16,254 nt of DNA from Polaromonas sp. UBA5171 (lineage in GTDB: Bacteria > Pseudomonadota > Gammaproteobacteria > Burkholderiales > Burkholderiaceae_C): assembly GCA_002413395.1 (NCBI GenBank), contig DHWX01000014.1, forward strand, positions 1 to 16,254, written 5' to 3'. Below are positions 7,903 to 15,114 of this stretch, one piece after another. The notes below the pieces were generated by a model. It saw only the letters and a program-made list of their open reading frames with translations. It had not been told where the DNA came from and ran no database searches. A program made the translations under genes and the position numbers. The number at the start of each line of letters is the position of its first letter. Position 1 is the stretch's first letter.

Positions 7903-7908
7903 ATTATA
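7903..7908 (-). promoter_or_regulatory. Candidate -10 box of the etfBA promoter
   Basis: A perfect TATAAT on the minus strand is set in AT-rich sequence next to the palindrome. At a spacing of 17 the -35 position reads TAATTC (7931-7926), a poor match, so basal activity may be low or need an activator. Transcription would start near 7896 and give an mRNA leader of about 138 bases before etfB. Confidence 0.5.
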
Positions 7909-8004
7909 AGGGACCGTTCCTCCAAGAATTAGAACACGCAGCCAACGGCTGTCATACAAGCGTCACTGGCTCCCGCGCACCCCGCATCAGCACTACCGGC
8001 CGCC

Positions 8005-9327
8005 TCAGGAAGGCTTGACATTTGCTGCCTCACTGACGCGGGTATGGATCACCCGCTGCGGGTATGGAATTTCAATGCCGTTCTCACGCAGCGACCGAAG
8101 AATAGCCAAATTGACACTCGAACGCAGGTTTTGCTGGCCATTTTCAGGATCAATGATCCAGTAATTGACGGTGAATTCCAACCCATCAGCGCCAAAATTG
8201 GTGAAATTGACACCCGGCTCTGGGCTTTTAACCACGCGCTCCTGTTTGCTGGCTGCTTCGATGAGCAAGCGCATCACCAGCTCAACATCGCTGTCATAGC
8301 CCACCGACACCACGGTGGACTGCAGCACCTGCGTATCGCTCAGTGACAGGTTTTCAATACGGTTACTGATGAACATTTCATTGGGCACGATGGATTCACG
8401 CCCGGACAGGGCGCGTACCACCGTATAGCGCGCGTTGATGTCGGTGATGCGGCCTTCAAAGCCATCGACGCGCACGTTGTCGCCAATGCGCACACTGCGT
8501 TCGGCCAGCATGACAAATCCGCTCACATAGCTGGCGGCAATTTTTTGCAGGCCAAAGCCAATGCCCACACCTATCGCCCCGCCCAGCACCGACAGGGCCG
8601 TCAAGTCAATCCCCACCGCTGACAGCGCCAGCAACAGGCCAACGAACATCAGCACCGCGCGGGTGGCATTGCTGAACGCCTTGCGCAAGGACAGCTCGCT
8701 ACCCGTGGCTGAACGCAATACGCGAGATTCTATGGCCGAGGAAATCCACAGGGTAATCAGCAGCACCACACCGGCCGTCAGCAGCCCTTCAAGCATGCTG
8801 CGCACCGACAGCATCGAGCCACCGACCTTCCACTTGATATCGTCCAGTTGATCAAGAATGACTGGAAGCAGCCCGCTGACCCAGAGCACCATGGCCAGCC
8901 AGGCCAGCCAGGAAAAGGTACGCTCCAGCGCCCGCACCAGTGGTGCATTTTTAAACGCCACCTGCAGTACCTTGACGCCCAGGCGAATCAACACCAGGGC
9001 CAGCAGCACCGGGATGACTACCTTGAACACCGCCAGCGGAAACATCCGCGCCAAAAGTGCCTGGGTCGCGTAGGCAAACAGCAGCAGCAGCAATGGAAAC
9101 AGCACACCATCGAAAATGCGTCGCCCAAAAAGAATCGACGAGTCATCAACCACAAGGCGCGCCCGCCACGCCACGCGGACCACCAGCCAGGCCAGTAGCG
9201 CACAGGCGATCAAAACGGCCAGTTCGGTCAGGGCGGTGGGCTGGATCAGCGCGGCAAACCAAGCATCGAGACTATCCACCTGGGCAGGGAGATTTACACG
9301 CAAATTCAGGAAACCGCCGCCGGCCAT
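8005..9327 (-). CDS. MscS-family mechanosensitive channel
   Basis: This 440-aa inner-membrane protein is larger than E. coli MscS (286 aa) because of extra N-terminal helices. Members open under membrane tension and release osmolytes. Hydrophobic segments lie near residues 32-52, 73-92, 98-118, 138-157, 178-197 and 223-240, followed by the pore helix. The MscS signature is clear: LSVLGGAIGVGIGFGLQKIA (245-264), then RSVRIGDNVRVDGFEGRITDI (about 278-298), the pore helix plus the start of the cytoplasmic beta domain. The C-terminal vestibule domain ends at PYPQRVIHTRV. The ATG at 9327 overlaps the end of the upstream crotonase gene by 22 bp. AGGAAG about 7 bases before it supports the start and suggests translational coupling. 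Gating and conductance cannot be predicted. The gene lacks a clear downstream terminator. Confidence 0.92.
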   Translation of the reverse strand: MAGGGFLNLRVNLPAQVDSLDAWFAALIQPTALTELAVLIACALLAWLVVRVAWRARLVVDDSSILFGRRIFDGVLFPLLLLLFAYATQALLARMFPLAVFKVVIPVLLALVLIRLGVKVLQVAFKNAPLVRALERTFSWLAWLAMVLWVSGLLPVILDQLDDIKWKVGGSMLSVRSMLEGLLTAGVVLLITLWISSAIESRVLRSATGSELSLRKAFSNATRAVLMFVGLLLALSAVGIDLTALSVLGGAIGVGIGFGLQKIAASYVSGFVMLAERSVRIGDNVRVDGFEGRITDINARYTVVRALSGRESIVPNEMFISNRIENLSLSDTQVLQSTVVSVGYDSDVELVMRLLIEAASKQERVVKSPEPGVNFTNFGADGLEFTVNYWIIDPENGQQNLRSSVNLAILRSLRENGIEIPYPQRVIHTRVSEAANVKPS

Positions 9328-10109
9328 TGAGGCTTCCTTTTTTCAATGAAGGCCTGCACACCTTCCTGCGCGACAGGGTGGACCATGTTGCAGGCCATGC
9401 TCTGACCAGCCAGCTGGTAGGCGGCCTCAATGCCGGTTTCGCGTTGCCTGTAAAAAAGCGCTTTGCCCATGGCGACGGCTTCGCGCGGTTTGGACAACAG
9501 GGTCTGCAAAAGTTTTTCGACCTCGGCGTCGAGCGCATCAACAGGTACGACACGATTGACCAAGCCGCGCAACCGCGCTTCATCGGCCGTAATGAACTCA
9601 CCCGTCAGCAGCATTTCCAAGGCTTGCTTGGCAGGAATGTTGCGCACCAGCGGCACGCTGGGCGTGGCACAGAACAGCCCCACGTCGATCCCGTTCACGC
9701 CAAAGCTGGCGTGGCTGGCAGCCACCGCCAGATCACATTGCGCCACCAGTTGACAACCCGCGGCAGTGGCCAGCCCTTGCACCTTGGCAATCACCGGAAC
9801 CGGCAAATTCTGGATACTGAGCATCATGCGCGTGCACTGGGAAAACAGCTTCTGGTAGTAGGCCAACTCAGGCCGGGCGCGCATTTCCTTCAGGTTGTGA
9901 CCGGCGCAAAATGCCTTGCCTTGCGCCGCGATGACTACCACGCGCGCCGAACTGTCGAGTGCAATGGCATCCAGCGCGGCTTGCAAGGCGGCAATCACGT
10001 CTTCACTGAGTGCGTTGAAAGTGCTCGCCCGATTCAGGGTCAGGGTGTGAACACCCCGCGCGTCTTGTGTGTGAAGAACCGGCGACAGATCAGCCGATGA
10101 TTTGCTCAT
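9306..10109 (-). CDS. Crotonase-fold protein, ECHDC3-like (annotated as enoyl-CoA hydratase)
   Basis: This is a 267-aa enoyl-CoA hydratase/isomerase superfamily protein. Oxyanion-hole segments are present: FCAGHNLKEM (68-76) and GLATAAGCQL (112-121). The nearest family I recognise is ECHDC3, which shares GHxLKEMR, GLATAAGCQLVA and VGLFCxTP. Both acid/base glutamates of classical hydratases are missing. The residue matching rat E144 is Q120, and the one matching E164 is G140, so ordinary hydration of enoyl-CoA is doubtful. CoA-thioester binding is still likely. The start at 10109 has AGGAG 5 bases upstream. It follows the deacetylase-family gene by 8 bp and overlaps the channel gene by 22 bp, giving a tight three-gene unit. 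The reaction is unknown. Confidence 0.88.
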   Translation of the reverse strand: MSKSSADLSPVLHTQDARGVHTLTLNRASTFNALSEDVIAALQAALDAIALDSSARVVVIAAQGKAFCAGHNLKEMRARPELAYYQKLFSQCTRMMLSIQNLPVPVIAKVQGLATAAGCQLVAQCDLAVAASHASFGVNGIDVGLFCATPSVPLVRNIPAKQALEMLLTGEFITADEARLRGLVNRVVPVDALDAEVEKLLQTLLSKPREAVAMGKALFYRQRETGIEAAYQLAGQSMACNMVHPVAQEGVQAFIEKRKPQWPAAVS

Positions 10110-10117
10110 GAAAACTC

Positions 10118-11071
10118 CTATAAATCAGCCAGCACACGAATATGCGCTTCCACGCTGCGCGCCAGCGCGCTGAGGTTGTAACCCCCTTCGAGCGACGACA
10201 CGATGCGGCCTTTCGAATGGCGTCTGGCCACATCCTTGATGCGCTGGGTAATCCAGGCATAGTCCTGCTCAACCAGGCCCAACTGACCCAAGTCGTCCTC
10301 GCGGTGCGAGTCGAATCCGGCACAGATGAAAATCATCTCGGGCTTGAACTCTTCCAGGCGCGGAATCCACATCATCTCGATCAGCTCGCGAATGTCCATG
10401 CCCTTGGTATAGGCCGGCACCGGCAGGTTTACCATGTTGCTGGCATGCGTGTCAAAACCGCTGAAGGGATAAAGCGGGTGCTGGAAAAAACTCACCATCA
10501 GTATCCGGTTATCACCCCGAATGATGTCTTCGGTGCCGTTGCCGTGGTGCACGTCAAAATCAACAATCGCCACCCGCTTGAGATGGTGGCGCTCCAGCGC
10601 ATACTTGGCCGCAATGGCGATGTTGTTGAAAAAGCAAAACCCCATGGCCCGGCTGCGCTCGGCATGGTGGCCCGGCGGGCGCACGGCGCAAAAAGCGTTT
10701 TCCATCTCGCCTGCCAGCACGGCGTCGGTGGCCGCAATGGCCGCGCCAGCCGCGCGCAAGGCGGCGTTCCAGGTATGCACGTTCATCGACGTATCGGGAT
10801 CAATCTGGGCATAAGCGGGCCCGCCCGCCAGGATGTCTTCGGCCAGACGAACGCTCAAGCCGCGAATCCCCGCCACCAGCATGCGATCATGCGCCAGTTC
10901 AATATCGACGAGCGGCGCCTGTGGCGCCTCGCGCCGGTCGAGCGCATCCCCCACGCCGGTGATCAGCAGCCGGTCTTCTATGGCATTCAATCGCTCTGGG
11001 CACTCCGGGTGCCCAGGGCCCATTTCATGCTTCCTGCAATCTTTGTGGGTGAAATAACCAGTCGCGTTCAT
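10118..11071 (-). CDS. Histone deacetylase-family amidohydrolase (HDAH / acetylpolyamine amidohydrolase type)
   Basis: This 317-aa zinc hydrolase belongs to the arginase/deacetylase fold. In bacteria such proteins remove acetyl groups from polyamines, lysines or other small substrates. The active site is complete: general-base pair H135-H136 (RPPGHHAE), zinc ligands D173 and H175 (DFDVHHGNG) and D254 (AGFDSH), and the transition-state tyrosine Y298 (LEGGYN). The N-terminal GPGHPECPERL is the usual substrate-entrance motif. The ATG at 11071 gives the normal family N-terminus, but no Shine-Dalgarno precedes it. Its start codon overlaps the longest reading frame of divergent moxR. A TTGACG hexamer on its strand lies at 11113-11108, inside moxR, and may be a -35. 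The gene is 8 bp before the ECHDC3-like gene. The natural substrate is unknown; polyamine or acyl-lysine deacylation are guesses from family. Confidence 0.92.
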   Translation of the reverse strand: MNATGYFTHKDCRKHEMGPGHPECPERLNAIEDRLLITGVGDALDRREAPQAPLVDIELAHDRMLVAGIRGLSVRLAEDILAGGPAYAQIDPDTSMNVHTWNAALRAAGAAIAATDAVLAGEMENAFCAVRPPGHHAERSRAMGFCFFNNIAIAAKYALERHHLKRVAIVDFDVHHGNGTEDIIRGDNRILMVSFFQHPLYPFSGFDTHASNMVNLPVPAYTKGMDIRELIEMMWIPRLEEFKPEMIFICAGFDSHREDDLGQLGLVEQDYAWITQRIKDVARRHSKGRIVSSLEGGYNLSALARSVEAHIRVLADL

Positions 11072-11102
11072 GGCTGAAAAATTTTACGGTAAGGTTGATG
11101 GC

Positions 11103-12023
11103 ATGAACGTCAAAGAAAAACTTCAAACGCTGCTGGATCAGCTTAACACGGTCATTGTTGGCAAACCGGCGCAAGTGAGCGATTGTGTCGCCTGCCTGCT
11201 CGCGGGTGGACATTTGCTGATCGAGGATATACCCGGCGTCGGCAAAACCACGCTCGCCCATGCGCTGTCGCGCTCATTCGGCCTGCAGTTTTCACGCGTC
11301 CAATTTACCGCGGATTTGATGCCCAGCGATTTGTCGGGCGTCTCGATTTACGAGCGCCAGAGGGAAAACTTCGTGTTTCACCCGGGACCGGTCTTTGCCC
11401 AGGTACTGCTGGCCGATGAAATCAACCGCGCCAGCCCCAAAACCCAGAGCGCCCTGCTTGAGGCCATGGAAGAAAAACAGGTCACCGTTGAAGGCGAAAC
11501 CCGCCTGCTGCCCGTACCGTTTTTTGTGATTGCCACACAAAATCCACACGACCAGCTCGGCACCTATGCCCTGCCCGAGTCGCAAATGGACCGTTTTCAC
11601 ATGCGGATTTCGCTGGGCTACCCTGACCGTGCCGCCGAGCGCGAACTGCTCAGAGGCAGCGACCGGCGCGACATGCTGGACCGGCTGCCGCCGGTGCTGG
11701 CACCACATGACCTGCTTGAACTGCAGCAATTGGTCGCGCAGATTCATACGGCCGAGCCGCTGCTGAACTACCTGCAGGACCTGATTGCCGCCACCCGCTC
11801 GGGCCGCTGGTTCTTGCAGGGTCTGAGTCCGCGCGCTGGCATTGCCGTCCTGCGCGCCGCCAAGGCGCAGGCATTCCTGAGCGGACGGGACTACGTGGCA
11901 CCCGATGACATTGCCGCCGTGCTGCCGCAAACCGCCGCCCACCGACTCATTCCCGTCAGCGACGCGGGACGCGGCGCGGTAGAGCAGGTGCGCGCCATGC
12001 TGGATGCCGTGCCATTGCCTTAA
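11103..12023 (+). CDS. MoxR-family AAA+ ATPase
   Basis: This is a 306-aa MoxR-type AAA+ protein, thought to act as a chaperone assembling or activating partners that carry VWA or DUF58 domains. Walker A is GVGKTT (45-50). Walker B is VLLADEIN, followed by the MoxR hallmarks EAMEEKQVTVEGE, VIATQNPHDQLGTYALPESQMDRF (sensor 1 and arginine region) and a lid domain. The ATG at 11103 (MNVKEKLQTLLDQLN) fits the family N-terminus and has AAGG about 10 bases upstream. A longer frame from ATG 11070 adds 11 residues and overlaps the divergent deacetylase start. The DUF58 gene follows after 15 bp and the transglutaminase gene after that, the conserved MoxR-DUF58-TgpA order also known in Pseudomonas. Confidence 0.93.
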   Translation: MNVKEKLQTLLDQLNTVIVGKPAQVSDCVACLLAGGHLLIEDIPGVGKTTLAHALSRSFGLQFSRVQFTADLMPSDLSGVSIYERQRENFVFHPGPVFAQVLLADEINRASPKTQSALLEAMEEKQVTVEGETRLLPVPFFVIATQNPHDQLGTYALPESQMDRFHMRISLGYPDRAAERELLRGSDRRDMLDRLPPVLAPHDLLELQQLVAQIHTAEPLLNYLQDLIAATRSGRWFLQGLSPRAGIAVLRAAKAQAFLSGRDYVAPDDIAAVLPQTAAHRLIPVSDAGRGAVEQVRAMLDAVPLP

Positions 12024-12038
12024 GCGCGAAGCACCAAC

Positions 12039-13067
12039 ATGGCCAGCGTGGCGTTTCCGCCCAAGCCCTCTTCCTTCATCAGAGGGCGATTTCAACAGTG
12101 GTTTGAGAACCGCCTGCCATTGTCTGACCACATCACCCTGACCCAGCGCACCGTTTACATCCTGCCAACGCGGCCCGGGCTGATGCTGGGCGTGACGCTG
12201 CTGGTGCTGCTGGTTGCATCCATCAATTACCAGCTCAACCTGGGCTATCTGCTGACGTTTTTGCTGGCCGGCAGTGCCCTGGTGGGCATGCACGTCAGCC
12301 ACGCCACGCTGCGCGGACTTGCCATGAATCTGGCAACTCCTTTGGCACGTTATGCGGGGACAACCGCCACTTTTGATGTCACCCTCACGAATACCCGGCG
12401 CACCACCCGCTACGGCATTGGCCTGAGCGTTCTCAATCCGCAGGATATGGATGCGCAAAAAAGCCGCGAGCGGCACTGGGCCTGGACCGACGTTCCGGCA
12501 CAGGGTGCCAGCGTGGTGCAGGTGGCTTTCACACCGAAGCGGCGCGGCCTGCACCGTTTGCCCACGCTGACCGCCGAAACCCGCTTTCCGCTGGGCACCT
12601 TCCGGGTCTGGACGGTCTGGCGACCCGCGGCGCAGATGCTGGTCTACCCGGCACCCGAACCGACTCCACCGCCATTGCCGCCGGGCGAGCCGCGTTCTGG
12701 CGGCACCGCAACGGCAGCACGGGCCCAGAACACCGGCGAATTTGACGGCGTACGGGCTTACCGGCGTGGCGACCCCATGAAACTTGTGGTCTGGAAGAAG
12801 GCCGTCAACGCCCTCGCCTCTGCTGAAACAGGCGGCACGCTGGTCGTGCGTGACACCCAGCAAGTTCAGAGCCATGAGCTCTGGCTCGATTTCATGCAAG
12901 CCGGCGCTTTGGACACCGAACAAAAACTCTCCCGGCTGTGCGCCTGGATTCTTCAGGCCGACAAACTGGGACTCGACTACGGCCTGCGCCTGCCGGGGCT
13001 GGAGATCAAACCGGCCAGCGGCGCGGCCCACAAACGCCAATGCCTGGAGGCGCTGGCCCTATGCTGA
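12039..13067 (+). CDS. DUF58-domain membrane protein
   Basis: This 342-aa protein sits between moxR and tgpA and is the usual partner of a MoxR ATPase. Two adjacent membrane helices lie near residues 46-64 and 68-88. A beta-rich extracytoplasmic or cytoplasmic region follows, and the DUF58 motif GEFDGVRAYRRGDPMKLVVW occupies 233-252 (DUF58 is related to the VWA fold). A proline-rich linker (PEPTPPPLPPGEP, 206-218) precedes the motif. The biochemical function of DUF58 is not established. The ATG at 12039 has only a weak Shine-Dalgarno (GAAG). Its stop overlaps the next gene's start by 7 bp (ATGCTGA), so the two are probably translationally coupled. Confidence 0.9.
   Translation: MASVAFPPKPSSFIRGRFQQWFENRLPLSDHITLTQRTVYILPTRPGLMLGVTLLVLLVASINYQLNLGYLLTFLLAGSALVGMHVSHATLRGLAMNLATPLARYAGTTATFDVTLTNTRRTTRYGIGLSVLNPQDMDAQKSRERHWAWTDVPAQGASVVQVAFTPKRRGLHRLPTLTAETRFPLGTFRVWTVWRPAAQMLVYPAPEPTPPPLPPGEPRSGGTATAARAQNTGEFDGVRAYRRGDPMKLVVWKKAVNALASAETGGTLVVRDTQQVQSHELWLDFMQAGALDTEQKLSRLCAWILQADKLGLDYGLRLPGLEIKPASGAAHKRQCLEALALC
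13046..13050 (+). promoter_or_regulatory. Shine-Dalgarno site of the tgpA-like gene
   Basis: GGAGG lies 10 bases before the ATG at 13061, within the end of the DUF58 gene. It supports that start over the upstream in-frame region (12938-13060), which is out-of-frame coding sequence of the DUF58 gene and not conserved protein. Confidence 0.6.
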
Positions 13068-15085
13068 AGCAGGCAATGCCGATGTTCCCGGCGCTGCGCA
13101 ATCTGCCGCGCGACACCCGGGACACGCTGTTTTTGCTGGCGGTGATTGCCTGGGTACTGCTGCCTCAGGTGAGTCGGCTGCCACTGTGGTGCAGCGCCGG
13201 AGCCGCTGCAGTGCTGCTCTGGCGCGGCTGGCTGGCGCTACAGGCCAGACCGCTACCCGGCAAGTGGTGGCTGCTGGGTTTGCTGATGACGATGGGCGCC
13301 GCAACATTTGCCACGCACGGCACCCTGCTGGGGCGCGACGCAGGCGTCACCATGCTGGTGGTGTTGCTGACGCTCAAAACTCTGGAATTGCGCGCCCGGC
13401 GCGATGCCTTCGTGATTTTCTTCCTCGGCTTTTTCTGCATACTGAGCAATTTTTTCTACTCACAGTCACTGCTGACGGCCTTTGGCATGGTGCTCGCCTT
13501 GCTTGGCCTGTTGACGGCCCTGGTCAACGCCCATCTGCCGGTTGGCAAGCCGCCGCTGGCCCAGGCCGCCAAAACCGCCGGCTGGATGGCCTTGCTCGGC
13601 GCGCCGATCATGCTGGTGCTGTTCTTGCTGTTTCCACGCCTGGCCCCCTTGTGGGGCGTGCCCAGCGATGCCATGACTGGCCGCAGCGGCCTGAGCGCAA
13701 GCATGCAGGTGGGCAATATCGCCAGCCTGGCGCTCGACGACAGCGTGGCCATGCGCATCAGGTTTGAAGGCAATGCGCCGCCGCAGCGCGACCTGTATTT
13801 CCGCGGACCGGTGCTTTCCAGTTTTGATGGTCACCGCTGGCAGTCGCTGCGCGACAGCCAGCCTTCGCGCTTTGCGCTGCCGGCCAATTTGCAGGTTTTC
13901 GGCAAGCCGGTCGACTACGAAATCACGCTGGAACCCACCAACCAGCCCTGGCTCATCGTGCTGGACGCCGCCGCGCAAAGCCCTGAACTGCCCGGCTATC
14001 GCAGCTTCATGGAACCCGACCTGCAGTGGCTCACTTACCGGCCCATCACTGACCTGGTGCGCTACAAGGCACGGAGCTACCCGGTTTTCAGCCATGGCCC
14101 AGTGCAGCCCGTGGCTGGCTTGCAGCCGTTTGTCGATCTGCCGCCGGGCTTTAACCCGCGCACGCTGGCGCTGGCCAATCAGATTCGGCGCGATCCGCGT
14201 TACGCCCAGGCCGATGCGCGCGTGCTGGTGCAGGTGGTGCTTGAGCGCCTGCGCACTGGCGGCTATAGCTACACGCTGGACCCCGGCACGTACGGCCAGC
14301 ACATCGCCGACGAATTCTGGTTTGATCGCAAGGAAGGTTTTTGCGAACACATCGCCTCCAGCTTTGTCATCCTGATGCGCGCAATGGGCATACCGGCGCG
14401 CATCGTGACCGGCTATCAGGGAGGCGAGCGCAACAGCGTTGATGGCTTCTGGATCGTGCGGCAAAGCGACGCCCATGCCTGGGCCGAGGTCTGGCAGACT
14501 GGCCAGGGCTGGGTGCGGGTGGACCCCACGGCGGCCGTGGCGCCCGGGCGCATCGGAACCTTCCAGCGGCTGGCTGCGCCGCAGGGTGTTGTCGCGCAGG
14601 CCCTTGGTAATTTCAGCCCCACGCTGGCGGCACAGATGCGCGCGGTTTGGGAGGCTGTGAACAACAGCTGGAACCAGCACGTCCTCAACTACACCCAGGG
14701 CAGGCAGCTTGACCTGCTGAAACGCATCGGCTTTGAGTCCCCGAACTGGCAGGACTTGAGCTACCTGCTCATCGCCATCGTCGTGGTGGCCAGCCTGCTG
14801 GGCGCCGCCTGGGCGCTGTGGGAGCGCACCCAGCACGACCCCTGGCTGCGCCTGCTGGGGCGGGCGCGCAAGCGCCTGGCGCAAGGCGGCATTGACAGCA
14901 CGGCGGCCACCTCCCCGCGCCAGTTGGCCCGGCAACTGCTGGCCAGATATGGCAGCCAGGCGCAGCCGCTGCATGACTGGCTGATGGCGCTGGAGTTGCA
15001 GCGTTATGCGAGCTCATCGGCCAGCCAACCCATGGATCTGACCGAACTCAGAAAAAAATTCAGTCAACTCACGTGGCCTGCTTAA
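13061..15085 (+). CDS. tgpA: TgpA-like membrane transglutaminase (DUF3488 plus transglutaminase core)
   Basis: This 674-aa protein is close in length to Pseudomonas TgpA (about 668 aa), a membrane protein with a periplasmic transglutaminase domain linked to envelope function. Hydrophobic segments occupy about residues 22-193 (six or seven helices). The DUF3488 region follows, with SGLSASMQVGNIASLALDDS and YFRGPVLSSFDG (about 209-257). The transglutaminase core carries the catalytic triad C428 (EGFCEH), H472 (AHAWAEV) and D488 (VDPTA). A further membrane helix lies near 566-587, and then a cytoplasmic tail. The start overlaps the DUF58 stop by 7 bp. The stop is 29 bp before the lytic transglycosylase start. 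The substrate is unknown; a peptidoglycan or membrane-protein substrate is inferred from context only. Confidence 0.92.
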   Translation: MLKQAMPMFPALRNLPRDTRDTLFLLAVIAWVLLPQVSRLPLWCSAGAAAVLLWRGWLALQARPLPGKWWLLGLLMTMGAATFATHGTLLGRDAGVTMLVVLLTLKTLELRARRDAFVIFFLGFFCILSNFFYSQSLLTAFGMVLALLGLLTALVNAHLPVGKPPLAQAAKTAGWMALLGAPIMLVLFLLFPRLAPLWGVPSDAMTGRSGLSASMQVGNIASLALDDSVAMRIRFEGNAPPQRDLYFRGPVLSSFDGHRWQSLRDSQPSRFALPANLQVFGKPVDYEITLEPTNQPWLIVLDAAAQSPELPGYRSFMEPDLQWLTYRPITDLVRYKARSYPVFSHGPVQPVAGLQPFVDLPPGFNPRTLALANQIRRDPRYAQADARVLVQVVLERLRTGGYSYTLDPGTYGQHIADEFWFDRKEGFCEHIASSFVILMRAMGIPARIVTGYQGGERNSVDGFWIVRQSDAHAWAEVWQTGQGWVRVDPTAAVAPGRIGTFQRLAAPQGVVAQALGNFSPTLAAQMRAVWEAVNNSWNQHVLNYTQGRQLDLLKRIGFESPNWQDLSYLLIAIVVVASLLGAAWALWERTQHDPWLRLLGRARKRLAQGGIDSTAATSPRQLARQLLARYGSQAQPLHDWLMALELQRYASSSASQPMDLTELRKKFSQLTWPA

Positions 15086-15114
15086 AATCGGAATCAGCCG
15101 CCCACTTGCCTCGC

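Noticed and set aside
7939..7951. Hairpin CAGCC-AAC-GGCTG as a terminator for the channel gene
   Set aside because: The stem is only 5 bp with a 3-base loop and no proper T-tract on the minus strand.
7806..8018. Possible 70-aa plus-strand gene in the gap before etfB
   Set aside because: It lacks a Shine-Dalgarno, overlaps the palindrome and promoter, and runs into the end of the channel gene. The composition is not protein-like.
11292..13040. Minus-strand open frame of 582 codons
   Set aside because: It is antisense to moxR and the DUF58 gene and shows the low-complexity composition of a shadow frame.
13466..14974. Minus-strand open frame of 502 codons
   Set aside because: It is antisense to the transglutaminase gene, whose catalytic triad is intact on the plus strand. 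No domain or start signal is seen.
11103..15085. Novel defence or phage-related system built on MoxR-DUF58
   Set aside because: The gene order is the known housekeeping-type trio with a membrane transglutaminase. No nuclease, toxin or phage gene is nearby and base composition is uniform.
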